Shown here piece by piece: positions 1 through 5,931 of a stretch of DNA of 15,503 nt. How positions within the stretch are numbered: the stretch's first letter is position 1; each line of letters starts with the position of its first letter. The notes beneath the pieces were generated by a model, which saw nothing but the letters and a program-made list of their open reading frames with translations, did no database searches and had not been told where the DNA came from. The DNA is from Lewinella sp039816955 (GTDB lineage: Bacteria > Bacteroidota > Bacteroidia > Chitinophagales > Saprospiraceae): the NCBI GenBank assembly GCA_039816955.1, contig JBCBWU010000179.1:1-15503 (forward strand). Direction: 5' to 3'. The position numbers and the translations under genes are program-made.

Positions 1-1602
1 AATAATCGAGGTAATAAAGATGGAGAAGAAGTCAGCCCACGGAATACTCGGGCTACGCGTAGCAGTGATGTAAATCCAGCCTTACGTGCGATTGTCCGAC
101 CCCTGTTATTGATTCGGAAAGGTCGATTTACCTACTCGGAAAATATGCGGACAGTGGTTCCAGGCTTTATGCCGCAAACGGAACTTTTGGGGCTCTCCTC
201 TGGGTTTGAGGCTCCTGGTTGGGGCTTTGTAGCTGGTTTGCAGCCTAAGATTAGGGGCTTATCTGATGCGGATCGAGCAGCGGCTAATGCCGGTAACCCA
301 ACGGCGGATGACTGGCTCTACAATAACCGGGAATGGATTACTGAGAACGTATTTATGAACCAGGATGTGGTGCAGGAGTTCAGCCAGAACTACGAAGGAC
401 GCATCACTTTAGAGCCGTTCCAGGATTTCAGAGTGGAACTTGAAGGTAGCCGCAGATTTACGGAGAACTACACCGAAAGCTTCAAGATATTCGATAAGGA
501 GAATAATGGTGGCTTTGAGCACCGCATACCCACTTATGGAGGTCAACTGACAGTCTCTTACAATGCACTGAGTACGCTGTTTCAGGGAAGTAATGATGAG
601 ATTTTGGAGTTGTTTGGTACGTTCCAGGATAATCGTCTGACCATTTCTAAGCGTTTGGGAACGGGGCTGCACGAAGATCCGGAGCAGGCTGCTGAGGGTT
701 ACACGAATGGTTTTGGTCGTAACCAGCAAGATGTACTGATCCCCGCCTTTATTGCTGCCTATTCTGGTGTTAGTCCGGAGGAGGTCAGTCTGAACCCATT
801 TGATACGCCTTGGAAACCGAATTGGCGTTTAACTTATAATGGCCTATCGAAGCTAAAGCCCTTCCGGGAAATTTTCTCCAGCTTCAATATTTCGCACGGC
901 TATAAATCTACCTTCACGATTAATAACTACCGGACGAGTTTAGATTATCTGGCTACTCGTGACGATCCAGTCGCAGCTGGACAAGATACGGTGTTCTTCA
1001 ACTTCTTTCCACGCATTGAGATCCCGGATGTTGTTATCCAGGAAAACTTTGCGCCGCTGTTTGCCATTGATATGCAGACGCAGAATGGTATGTCCTTCAA
1101 CTTCGACTATAAGCAGTCCCGCTCCCTGGCACTAAGTGTGACTAGTAAGTTGCTGAGCGAGACACGCGCTTCGGAAATTACTACTGGTTTTGGTTACGTG
1201 ATGCAAGGAGTAAATATTGGTTTCCTGACGGGGAAGAAGAATAACCGTGGCCGTCGAGACAGGGATGAAGAAGAGCCCGAAGATCCAAATACGCCTCAGC
1301 GTGGAAACCGCCGTGGACAGAACCGGAGTGGTGGTCGACTGAATACGCAGGACTTGGATATCCAGTTTAATTTTAGCTACCGCAACGATATTACGCTAGC
1401 GCAGAAGTTAGACCAAGAAATATTTGAGCCTACACGAGGTGCTATTACAATAAGTCTATCGCCCTCAGCAGAGTATCAATTGAACCGGAACCTTTCCTTG
1501 CGTCTTTTTGTCGACTATCGTCGCACTACGCCAAGGGTTTCAACGGGCTTCCCGCGTACCGATGCTTCGGGAGGGGTAGTGGTCCGCTTCCAGTTGAACT
1601 AA
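1..1602 (+). CDS. sprA: T9SS outer-membrane translocon SprA, C-terminal part (5' truncated)
   Basis: This is the C-terminal 533 residues of SprA (Sov), the roughly 2,400-residue outer-membrane barrel that serves as the protein-conducting pore of the type IX secretion system and is needed for gliding motility and cargo export. The frame is open from base 1 with no start codon, so the gene begins upstream; the first TTG (109) is internal. Recognition rests on the overall C-terminal pattern: repeated amphipathic beta-strand stretches (for example RLTYNGLSKLKPF, FNFSYRNDITLAQKL), the segment TVVPGFMPQTELLGL near the start, and the final strands ending in VVVRFQLN, with an aromatic residue two before the last, typical of a beta-barrel terminus. 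A strongly hydrophilic stretch rich in Arg, Gly and acidic residues (bases 1234-1350) lies between two strands and is probably a loop. A strong terminator follows at once. I am confident of the family; the full length cannot be judged here. Confidence 0.93.
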   Translation, partial: NNRGNKDGEEVSPRNTRATRSSDVNPALRAIVRPLLLIRKGRFTYSENMRTVVPGFMPQTELLGLSSGFEAPGWGFVAGLQPKIRGLSDADRAAANAGNPTADDWLYNNREWITENVFMNQDVVQEFSQNYEGRITLEPFQDFRVELEGSRRFTENYTESFKIFDKENNGGFEHRIPTYGGQLTVSYNALSTLFQGSNDEILELFGTFQDNRLTISKRLGTGLHEDPEQAAEGYTNGFGRNQQDVLIPAFIAAYSGVSPEEVSLNPFDTPWKPNWRLTYNGLSKLKPFREIFSSFNISHGYKSTFTINNYRTSLDYLATRDDPVAAGQDTVFFNFFPRIEIPDVVIQENFAPLFAIDMQTQNGMSFNFDYKQSRSLALSVTSKLLSETRASEITTGFGYVMQGVNIGFLTGKKNNRGRRDRDEEEPEDPNTPQRGNRRGQNRSGGRLNTQDLDIQFNFSYRNDITLAQKLDQEIFEPTRGAITISLSPSAEYQLNRNLSLRLFVDYRRTTPRVSTGFPRTDASGGVVVRFQLN

Positions 1603-1620
1603 GGCTCGCTAATTCTGCCT

Positions 1621-1667
1621 AGTTCTCGGAGAGCTGCAAAGTTCTCCGAGAACTTCTCTTTCCCTTT
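1621..1667 (+). terminator. Intrinsic terminator of sprA
   Basis: A perfect 12-bp stem is seen: left arm AGTTCTCGGAGA (1621-1632), 10-nt loop, right arm TCTCCGAGAACT (1643-1654), followed by the pyrimidine-rich tail TCTCTTTCCCTTT. It begins 19 bp after the sprA stop codon and separates sprA from the two-component genes. The tail is not a pure T-run, but stem strength and position fit a terminator. The rest of the gap (1668-1781) holds a small hairpin (GCACG 1719-1723 with CGTGC 1732-1736) of no recognised function. Confidence 0.8.
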
Positions 1668-1781
1668 ACTCCCACTCTTGACCTCTCCAAAAAGCGCGCA
1701 AATCTTTTCATTTTTGTCGCACGGCCTCTGTCGTGCATCTTAAATATCCGTTAAAGTCCCGCTAAGGCTCTGGGTTTCGCT

Positions 1782-1789
1782 TAACTTTG
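1782..1789 (+). promoter_or_regulatory. Candidate promoter -7 box for rprX-rprY
   Basis: TAACTTTG matches the Bacteroidota primary sigma-factor -7 consensus TAnnTTTG exactly and lies 28 bp before the rprX ATG. It implies a transcript starting near 1793-1797 with a leader of about 20-25 nt. No good TTG or TTTG -33 element is visible about 19 bp upstream, so the call rests on the -7 box and its position. Confidence 0.5.
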
Positions 1790-1817
1790 TTGAGATTGTC
1801 AGCGTTATAAACCCAAT

Positions 1818-3380
1818 ATGAATAAGCAAATAATCTGGTTAATCATTGGTGTAATGAGTGCGGCTGTAATTGGTGTGGTAGCCTTGCAGACCAATCTCAC
1901 TATGAGATCTATTCGGGCTAACGAAGATGCTTTTGATAAGAATATTCAAAATGCACTGAGCGTAGTTGCCACCCGAATAGAGACCGCCTCCATGGCCGAT
2001 GATTTGCTGGTGGTTGCCAATGGTTATTCTGCCGAATATCTACAACTGGAGGGCATTCGTGGTAATCCCGTAAGTGCGGACAATGGTGGAATGTCTATTC
2101 CTACCAATATTTCTTCTCGTGATATCCTGAGTGATCAATTGTTGGCTCAGCTCATTGCCAACAGTGGTGAAGGTCTTTGTGAAGATTGTCGCCGCCGTCA
2201 CCGCTTAGGCTACGGTTTTCAGCAAACGGATGTACAAAATATCACTTATGATTTTGTAAATGTCCACAGCCCGGTTGAAGAGCGTATCGATGCTCAGCGC
2301 CTGGCGCAGGTACTAGAGCAGGAGATGGATAATCACGCTATCAAAACACCTTATGAGTTTGGGGTGTACAGTGAAGATCGTGGCGCATTTGTAATTCACG
2401 ATGGTTATTATGTAGCGGATGATTTATTGCCTGGGCAAAAAGTAATTGCGGGCTATCCGACACTGCAGAAGACACCATACGGCGTTACGCTCTTTGAGGA
2501 TGAGGATGGCCAGGCCGCTGGGCAACTCAAGGTGTTTTTTCCTGAAAAAGCGACGGTTTTATGGAGTGCCTTGCTGCCTAGTTTTATTGGTACTTTCTTA
2601 TTCGCAGCCTTGATATTAGCCTGTTTTGGCTATACCGTCTGGGTGATTTTCCAGCAGAAGCGCATTTCGGAGATGAAAACGGACTTCATCAACAACATGA
2701 CGCACGAATTTAAGACACCGATCGCAACCATCTCATTAGCAGCGGATAGTATTAGTAACCCCAAAATTTCGGGTGAAGTATCTAAGGTTCTCCGCTTCGC
2801 CAACATAATAAAACAGGAAAATAAACGTATGAATAGTCAGGTGGAGAAAGTTCTGCAGATGGCTCAAATCGACCGGGGTGATTCTAAGCTCCGTTTGACG
2901 GAAGTCGATGTGCACGAAGTAATCTCCCGGGCGGTAGAAAATATCAGCTTACAGGTGGAGCCACGCCAGGGTACTGCAAAGGCGGTGTTAAAGGCGAAAA
3001 ATCCGATGATTGCTGGAGATTTGACTCATATCTCGAACGTCATCAACAACTTGCTCGACAATGCCAATAAGTACTCGCCAGAGGCACCGAATATCACTGT
3101 GACGGCAACGGATCAGGTAGATGGTATACGAATTGCGGTGCGAGATGAGGGCATGGGAATGAGTAAAGAAGCCCGCAAGCATATTTTTGATAAATTCTAC
3201 CGTGTCCACACTGGCGACTTGCACGATGTCAAGGGTTTTGGTTTGGGTCTTAGCTACGTCAAAGCTATTGTCGATGCACACCGCGGTACCGTAGAAGTCA
3301 AAAGTGAGCTAGGAAAGGGCAGTGAGTTCCTACTTTTCTTTCCGCGCCAGCAAGCAGCTGACAAAACAATGTTGAACTAA
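1818..3380 (+). CDS. rprX: Sensor histidine kinase, RprX type
   Basis: A membrane-bound histidine kinase of 520 residues that should autophosphorylate and pass phosphate to the regulator encoded next. A first transmembrane helix (about 5-24) and a second (about 249-278) enclose an extracytoplasmic sensor domain of about 225 residues. No HAMP domain is evident. The HisKA segment has H296 in THEFKTP. The ATP-binding domain shows the N box around NNLLDNANKYSP (410-421), G1 (DEGMGMS, 443-449), F box (IFDKFYRV) and G2 (GFGLGLSYVKAIV, from 473). Order and spacing match Bacteroidota RprX kinases. The sensor domain contains a CxxC pair (C121, C124) followed by the basic run RRRHR, which might bind metal or respond to redox; that is an inference. 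The next gene lies 87 bp downstream on the same strand, so the two are probably cotranscribed. Confidence 0.9.
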   Translation: MNKQIIWLIIGVMSAAVIGVVALQTNLTMRSIRANEDAFDKNIQNALSVVATRIETASMADDLLVVANGYSAEYLQLEGIRGNPVSADNGGMSIPTNISSRDILSDQLLAQLIANSGEGLCEDCRRRHRLGYGFQQTDVQNITYDFVNVHSPVEERIDAQRLAQVLEQEMDNHAIKTPYEFGVYSEDRGAFVIHDGYYVADDLLPGQKVIAGYPTLQKTPYGVTLFEDEDGQAAGQLKVFFPEKATVLWSALLPSFIGTFLFAALILACFGYTVWVIFQQKRISEMKTDFINNMTHEFKTPIATISLAADSISNPKISGEVSKVLRFANIIKQENKRMNSQVEKVLQMAQIDRGDSKLRLTEVDVHEVISRAVENISLQVEPRQGTAKAVLKAKNPMIAGDLTHISNVINNLLDNANKYSPEAPNITVTATDQVDGIRIAVRDEGMGMSKEARKHIFDKFYRVHTGDLHDVKGFGLGLSYVKAIVDAHRGTVEVKSELGKGSEFLLFFPRQQAADKTMLN

Positions 3381-3410
3381 GCTGCATTGATTTTGATTAT
3401 GTTTTAGAAC

Positions 3411-3432
3411 GGTGAAGCAATAGCTGTTCACC
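3411..3432 (+). other. Small hairpin between rprX and rprY
   Basis: GGTGAA (3411-3416) pairs with TTCACC (3427-3432); inner GC/GC pairs are possible around an AATA loop with a 2-nt bulge. No T-run follows directly (AATTCTCATGG), so it is a weak terminator at best. It could tune the ratio of kinase to regulator or protect the mRNA. Its function is unknown. Confidence 0.35.
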
Positions 3433-3467
3433 AATTCTCATGGTTTTTGCAAACATCCATTATTCAT

Positions 3468-4190
3468 ATGGCACATAAGATTCTCCTGGTAGAAGATGAT
3501 CAGAATTTCGGCGACGTATTACGTTCTTATTTAGAAATGAATGAGTATGAGGTTACTCTGGCTACCGATGGGGAGCAGGGTTTGGAATGTTACGAACGTG
3601 GCGAATATGATCTGTGCATATTCGATGTGATGATGCCGAAAAAGGATGGTTTCACACTGGCCGGTGAGATCCGTGAAAAGGATACCACTATGCCGATCAT
3701 ATTTCTGACGGCTCGTGGCATAAAAGATGATGTACTAAAGGGCTTCAAAATTGGAGCGGATGATTACATCACTAAGCCTTTCAACTCCGAAGAATTACTC
3801 CTACGTATCCAAGCTATCCTGAAGCGTAGCCAACAACAGGCGGATCCACGTGAGGACGTTAAAGAGTTTATCATTGGTCGTTACCACTTTAACTTCCCGC
3901 TTCGCATCCTAACTTTTGATGCGGGTACTAGTGAGGAAGTAAAAGATAAGCTGTCTCCAAAAGAGGCACAACTACTGCGGATGTTTGCTATGTATTTGAA
4001 TGATATCCTACCCCGAAGTGAAGCCCTAACCAAGATTTGGGGAGAGGATACTTACTTCACCGCACGTAGTATGGATGTTTTCGTTACAAAACTGCGTAAA
4101 TACCTGAAGCTCGACGAAAATATCGAGATCGTCAATATACACGGAAACGGGTTCCAGCTGCTGGTTAGAGCACAGGAAGAGGCGTCGTAA
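3468..4190 (+). CDS. rprY: OmpR/PhoB-family response regulator, RprY type
   Basis: A two-domain response regulator of 240 residues, the likely phosphorylation partner of the kinase just upstream. The receiver domain (about 4-118) has the acidic pair in VEDDQ, phospho-acceptor D53 in FDVMMPKKDGF, the conserved Thr of IIFLTAR and the Lys of DDYITKPF. The C-terminal winged helix (about 150-235) has the OmpR-type pattern, including KLSPKEAQLL and the recognition region RSMDVFVTKLRKYL, ending in IVNIHGNGFQLLV. Both halves closely resemble Bacteroides RprY. The ATG at 3468 is chosen over an in-frame TTG at 3447 because MAHKILLVEDD is the standard receiver start. No terminator follows at once: the next strong one is at 4374-4407, past a separate promoter box. 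Confidence 0.92.
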   Translation: MAHKILLVEDDQNFGDVLRSYLEMNEYEVTLATDGEQGLECYERGEYDLCIFDVMMPKKDGFTLAGEIREKDTTMPIIFLTARGIKDDVLKGFKIGADDYITKPFNSEELLLRIQAILKRSQQQADPREDVKEFIIGRYHFNFPLRILTFDAGTSEEVKDKLSPKEAQLLRMFAMYLNDILPRSEALTKIWGEDTYFTARSMDVFVTKLRKYLKLDENIEIVNIHGNGFQLLVRAQEEAS

Positions 4191-4255
4191 TGACATAAGT
4201 GGAAGCTATTACGATTTTTTTTAGTGTATAATGGGCTGGTATTTTAAATTATTGC

Positions 4256-4263
4256 TAAATTTG
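4256..4263 (+). promoter_or_regulatory. Candidate promoter -7 box for the pyrD leader
   Basis: TAAATTTG matches TAnnTTTG exactly. A transcript would start near 4268-4271, about 165 nt before the pyrD ATG. A convincing -33 TTTG is not seen. No TAnnTTTG occurs in the 28 bp between the terminator at 4374-4407 and pyrD, so this is the best visible promoter for pyrD. It could equally drive a short terminated RNA. Confidence 0.45.
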
Positions 4264-4435
4264 GGCAGGCATGAAAGCAATAGTTCTCCTAATGTGAGTA
4301 AGCCAGCAAATAAATAGAATATGATTTCGGCACATTATTGCCGTAAAGAATAGTTTTTGGGATTATGATTATGGCTAGACAGTGGCAACACTCGTCTAGC
4401 TTTTTTTATGTCTCATCCTCATCTTGATTACGACT
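4264..4435 (+). promoter_or_regulatory. pyrD leader: possible attenuator region with leader ORF, or a small RNA
   Basis: Downstream of the -7 box the region holds, in order: a hairpin (CGGCA 4328-4332, TGCCG 4339-4343), a five-T tract (4354-4358), and a 20-codon ORF (ATG 4365, TGA 4425-4427) that begins MIMARQWQH and ends FFYVSSSS. This ORF runs through the intrinsic terminator at 4374-4407 and stops 8 nt before the pyrD ATG. Known parallel: in the E. coli pyrBI operon, the leader peptide ORF pyrL overlaps an attenuator just before pyrB, and UTP supply sets readthrough. That this region works the same way is inference. The simpler reading is a terminated small RNA, or a long 3' UTR of rprY, followed by an unseen pyrD promoter. 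I see no clear antiterminator pairing. Confidence 0.4.
4374..4407 (+). terminator. Intrinsic terminator 28 bp upstream of pyrD
   Basis: Left arm GCTAGACAGTG (4374-4384), loop GCAA (a GNRA tetraloop), right arm CACT, a single bulged C, then GTCTAGC (4389-4400), followed by seven T. This is the best canonical terminator in the window. It ends either the rprX-rprY transcript or the leader RNA that starts near 4270, and sits where it could act as an attenuator of pyrD. Confidence 0.88.
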
Positions 4436-5479
4436 ATGTTATATCACCTACTCAAGCCAGTTTTATTCAGTTTCTCTCCAGAGCGAGCCCACCACCTGAC
4501 GGTGAAGCTACTGGAGTTTGCCTCTAGTCTGCCGGGGGCACGTATCGCTTTTCGTGCCTTATACGAGAAAAGAGATGCGGCACTGCGTAGGCAGTGCTTT
4601 GGTTTAGACTTTCCCAATCCTGTAGGACTAGCCGCTGGTTTTGACAAAGATGGTCGATACTATCGCCCGATGTCAAACCTGGGTTTTGGCTTTATTGAAA
4701 TTGGGACCGTTACGCCGCGCCCCCAAGTGGGTAATCCGCAGCCGCGTTTGTTTCGCTTACCGAAGGATCAGGGCCTGATCAATCGGATGGGCTTTAACAA
4801 TGAGGGGGTAGACGCCATGGTGGAACGGCTCAAGGCCGGAAAACCTGCCAATCTGATCATTGGTGGTAACATTGGTAAGAACAAGGATACCCCGAACGAG
4901 CGCGCCATAGATGACTACCTTATTTGCTTTGATAAGCTCTTTGATTACGTAGATTACTTTGTGGTGAACGTCAGTAGCCCCAATACGCCTAATCTACGAG
5001 ACTTGCAGGAAAAGGAGCCGCTCACTGCCTTGCTGACTACCCTGCAGGAGCGCAATCAAACGCACGCCAAGCCCAAGCCGATCCTGCTTAAGATCGCCCC
5101 GGACTTGACGGATGGTCAATTAGATGATATCGTAGAGATTACCCAACAGACCCAGTTGGCTGGCCTTATTGCCACCAATACCACCATCAGCCGTGATGGC
5201 CTGACGACTAGCCAGGCGCGCATCGAGGAGATTGGTAATGGTGGGTTGAGTGGTGTGCCAGTACGGGAGCGTGCTACGGAAGTGATCCGATATTTGGCGG
5301 AGAAGTCAAATGGCCAAATACCTATCGTTGGGGTAGGGGGCATCCGGAATGGCCAAGACGCAGTGGAAAAGCTAAAAGCCGGGGCTTGTTTGGTACAAGT
5401 ATACTCTGGTATGGTATATGCTGGGCCCGGCTTGGTGCGGGATATTTGTGAGGCGGTGCTGAAAGATCAGAGATCTTAG
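4436..5479 (+). CDS. pyrD: Dihydroorotate dehydrogenase (quinone), class 2
   Basis: PyrD oxidises dihydroorotate to orotate in pyrimidine synthesis and passes the electrons through FMN to membrane quinone. The 347-residue length and the amphipathic N-terminal segment (MLYHLLKPVLFSFSPERAHH), which docks at the membrane, indicate class 2. FMN and substrate motifs are visible: PVGLAAGFDKDG, IEIGTVTPRPQ, LINRMGFNNEG, the catalytic-serine region VNVSSPNTPNLRDLQ, LLKIAPDL, IATNTT, GVGGI and the phosphate-binding end VQVYSGMVYAGPGLV. The ATG at 4436 is preferred to an in-frame TTG at 4424 because the family starts with a short Met-Leu/Tyr helix. The gene stands alone: a terminator lies 28 bp upstream and another just downstream, with no other pyrimidine gene in view. 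Regulation may occur through the leader (see 4264-4435). Confidence 0.96.
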   Translation: MLYHLLKPVLFSFSPERAHHLTVKLLEFASSLPGARIAFRALYEKRDAALRRQCFGLDFPNPVGLAAGFDKDGRYYRPMSNLGFGFIEIGTVTPRPQVGNPQPRLFRLPKDQGLINRMGFNNEGVDAMVERLKAGKPANLIIGGNIGKNKDTPNERAIDDYLICFDKLFDYVDYFVVNVSSPNTPNLRDLQEKEPLTALLTTLQERNQTHAKPKPILLKIAPDLTDGQLDDIVEITQQTQLAGLIATNTTISRDGLTTSQARIEEIGNGGLSGVPVRERATEVIRYLAEKSNGQIPIVGVGGIRNGQDAVEKLKAGACLVQVYSGMVYAGPGLVRDICEAVLKDQRS

Positions 5480-5498
5480 TAGAAATATGCTCTTACAT

Positions 5499-5540
5499 AA
5501 AGGTCGTCTAGCGGGGAGTCATTGCCCGCTAGACGACTTT
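5499..5540. terminator. Bidirectional terminator hairpin between pyrD and the Kazal lipoprotein gene
   Basis: The left arm (5500-5515, core GGTCGTCTAGCGGG) pairs with the right arm (5525-5540, core CCCGCTAGACGACT) over 16 bp with one G-T wobble, around a 9-nt loop. It is flanked by A and T triplets. It sits between two convergent genes, 20 bp after the pyrD stop and 13 bp before the stop of the minus-strand gene. The T-tracts are short on both strands, but the stem is the longest in the window. The 8-mer CGTCTAGC recurs in the terminator upstream of pyrD. Confidence 0.8.
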
Positions 5541-5552
5541 GTGTTTATCCCA

Positions 5553-5771
5553 CTATTGACACGGACCAGGCGTGTAATTCAAAATTCCCGCGCACTCTGC
5601 GTGGCAAGAATTACCGTATGTCACTTCGTTACAGCCACAAACGGGGTCATAGATTTCGATGCAGATACAATTGGGGTTAAGATCTTCCACGCAGTTGGGA
5701 TCAATATCATCAGATTTTGTGCAACTGCTCATTATGAAAGCCAGAAAGGCGAAAAACAAAAACTTTTTCAT
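5553..5771 (-). CDS. Kazal-type protease-inhibitor-like lipoprotein
   Basis: A 72-residue exported protein. The N-terminus MKKFLFFAFLAFIMSSC is a lipoprotein signal peptide with C17 as the lipidated cysteine; the following TKSDD gives an acidic linker. The rest is a single Kazal-like domain: CIC, then YDPVCGC, NEVTYGNSC, HAEC and a final PGPC. It has eight cysteines after C17 (27, 35, 37, 45, 47, 56, 60, 71), two more than a classical six-cysteine Kazal domain, so one extra disulfide is possible. Known family members are serine-protease inhibitors, though many bacterial ones have no shown target. Inhibition of a host or predator protease, or of the cell's own secreted proteases, is inference. 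The ATG at 5771 is chosen over one at 5792 because it begins the signal peptide with MKK. It is transcribed divergently from the GH2 gene (160-bp gap with no exact promoter box) and towards pyrD. Confidence 0.82.
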   Translation of the reverse strand: MKKFLFFAFLAFIMSSCTKSDDIDPNCVEDLNPNCICIEIYDPVCGCNEVTYGNSCHAECAGILNYTPGPCQ

Positions 5772-5931
5772 TGTTTGGTATTTTGGGTTCATTGGGCAAG
5801 AGCCTAATGGAGCGCTAGATGGTTGGGTATTTAAGGAAAGGCTAACAGTTTCAAGTATTCTTTTAACTTAAAGGCAACGACTAGCTCTTGATCTCCGTGC
5901 TTTTGCATATAGACCGTCTAAATTGAGAAAC

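Noticed and set aside
4231..4317. 28-codon ORF (MGWYFKLLLNLG...) before pyrD
   Set aside because: It spans the candidate promoter box, so it would not be translated from that promoter, and nothing supports it as a gene.
5487..5807. 106-codon plus-strand open frame
   Set aside because: It covers the terminator hairpin and the antisense of the Kazal gene, has no recognisable domain or signal peptide, and the opposite strand gives a clear lipoprotein.
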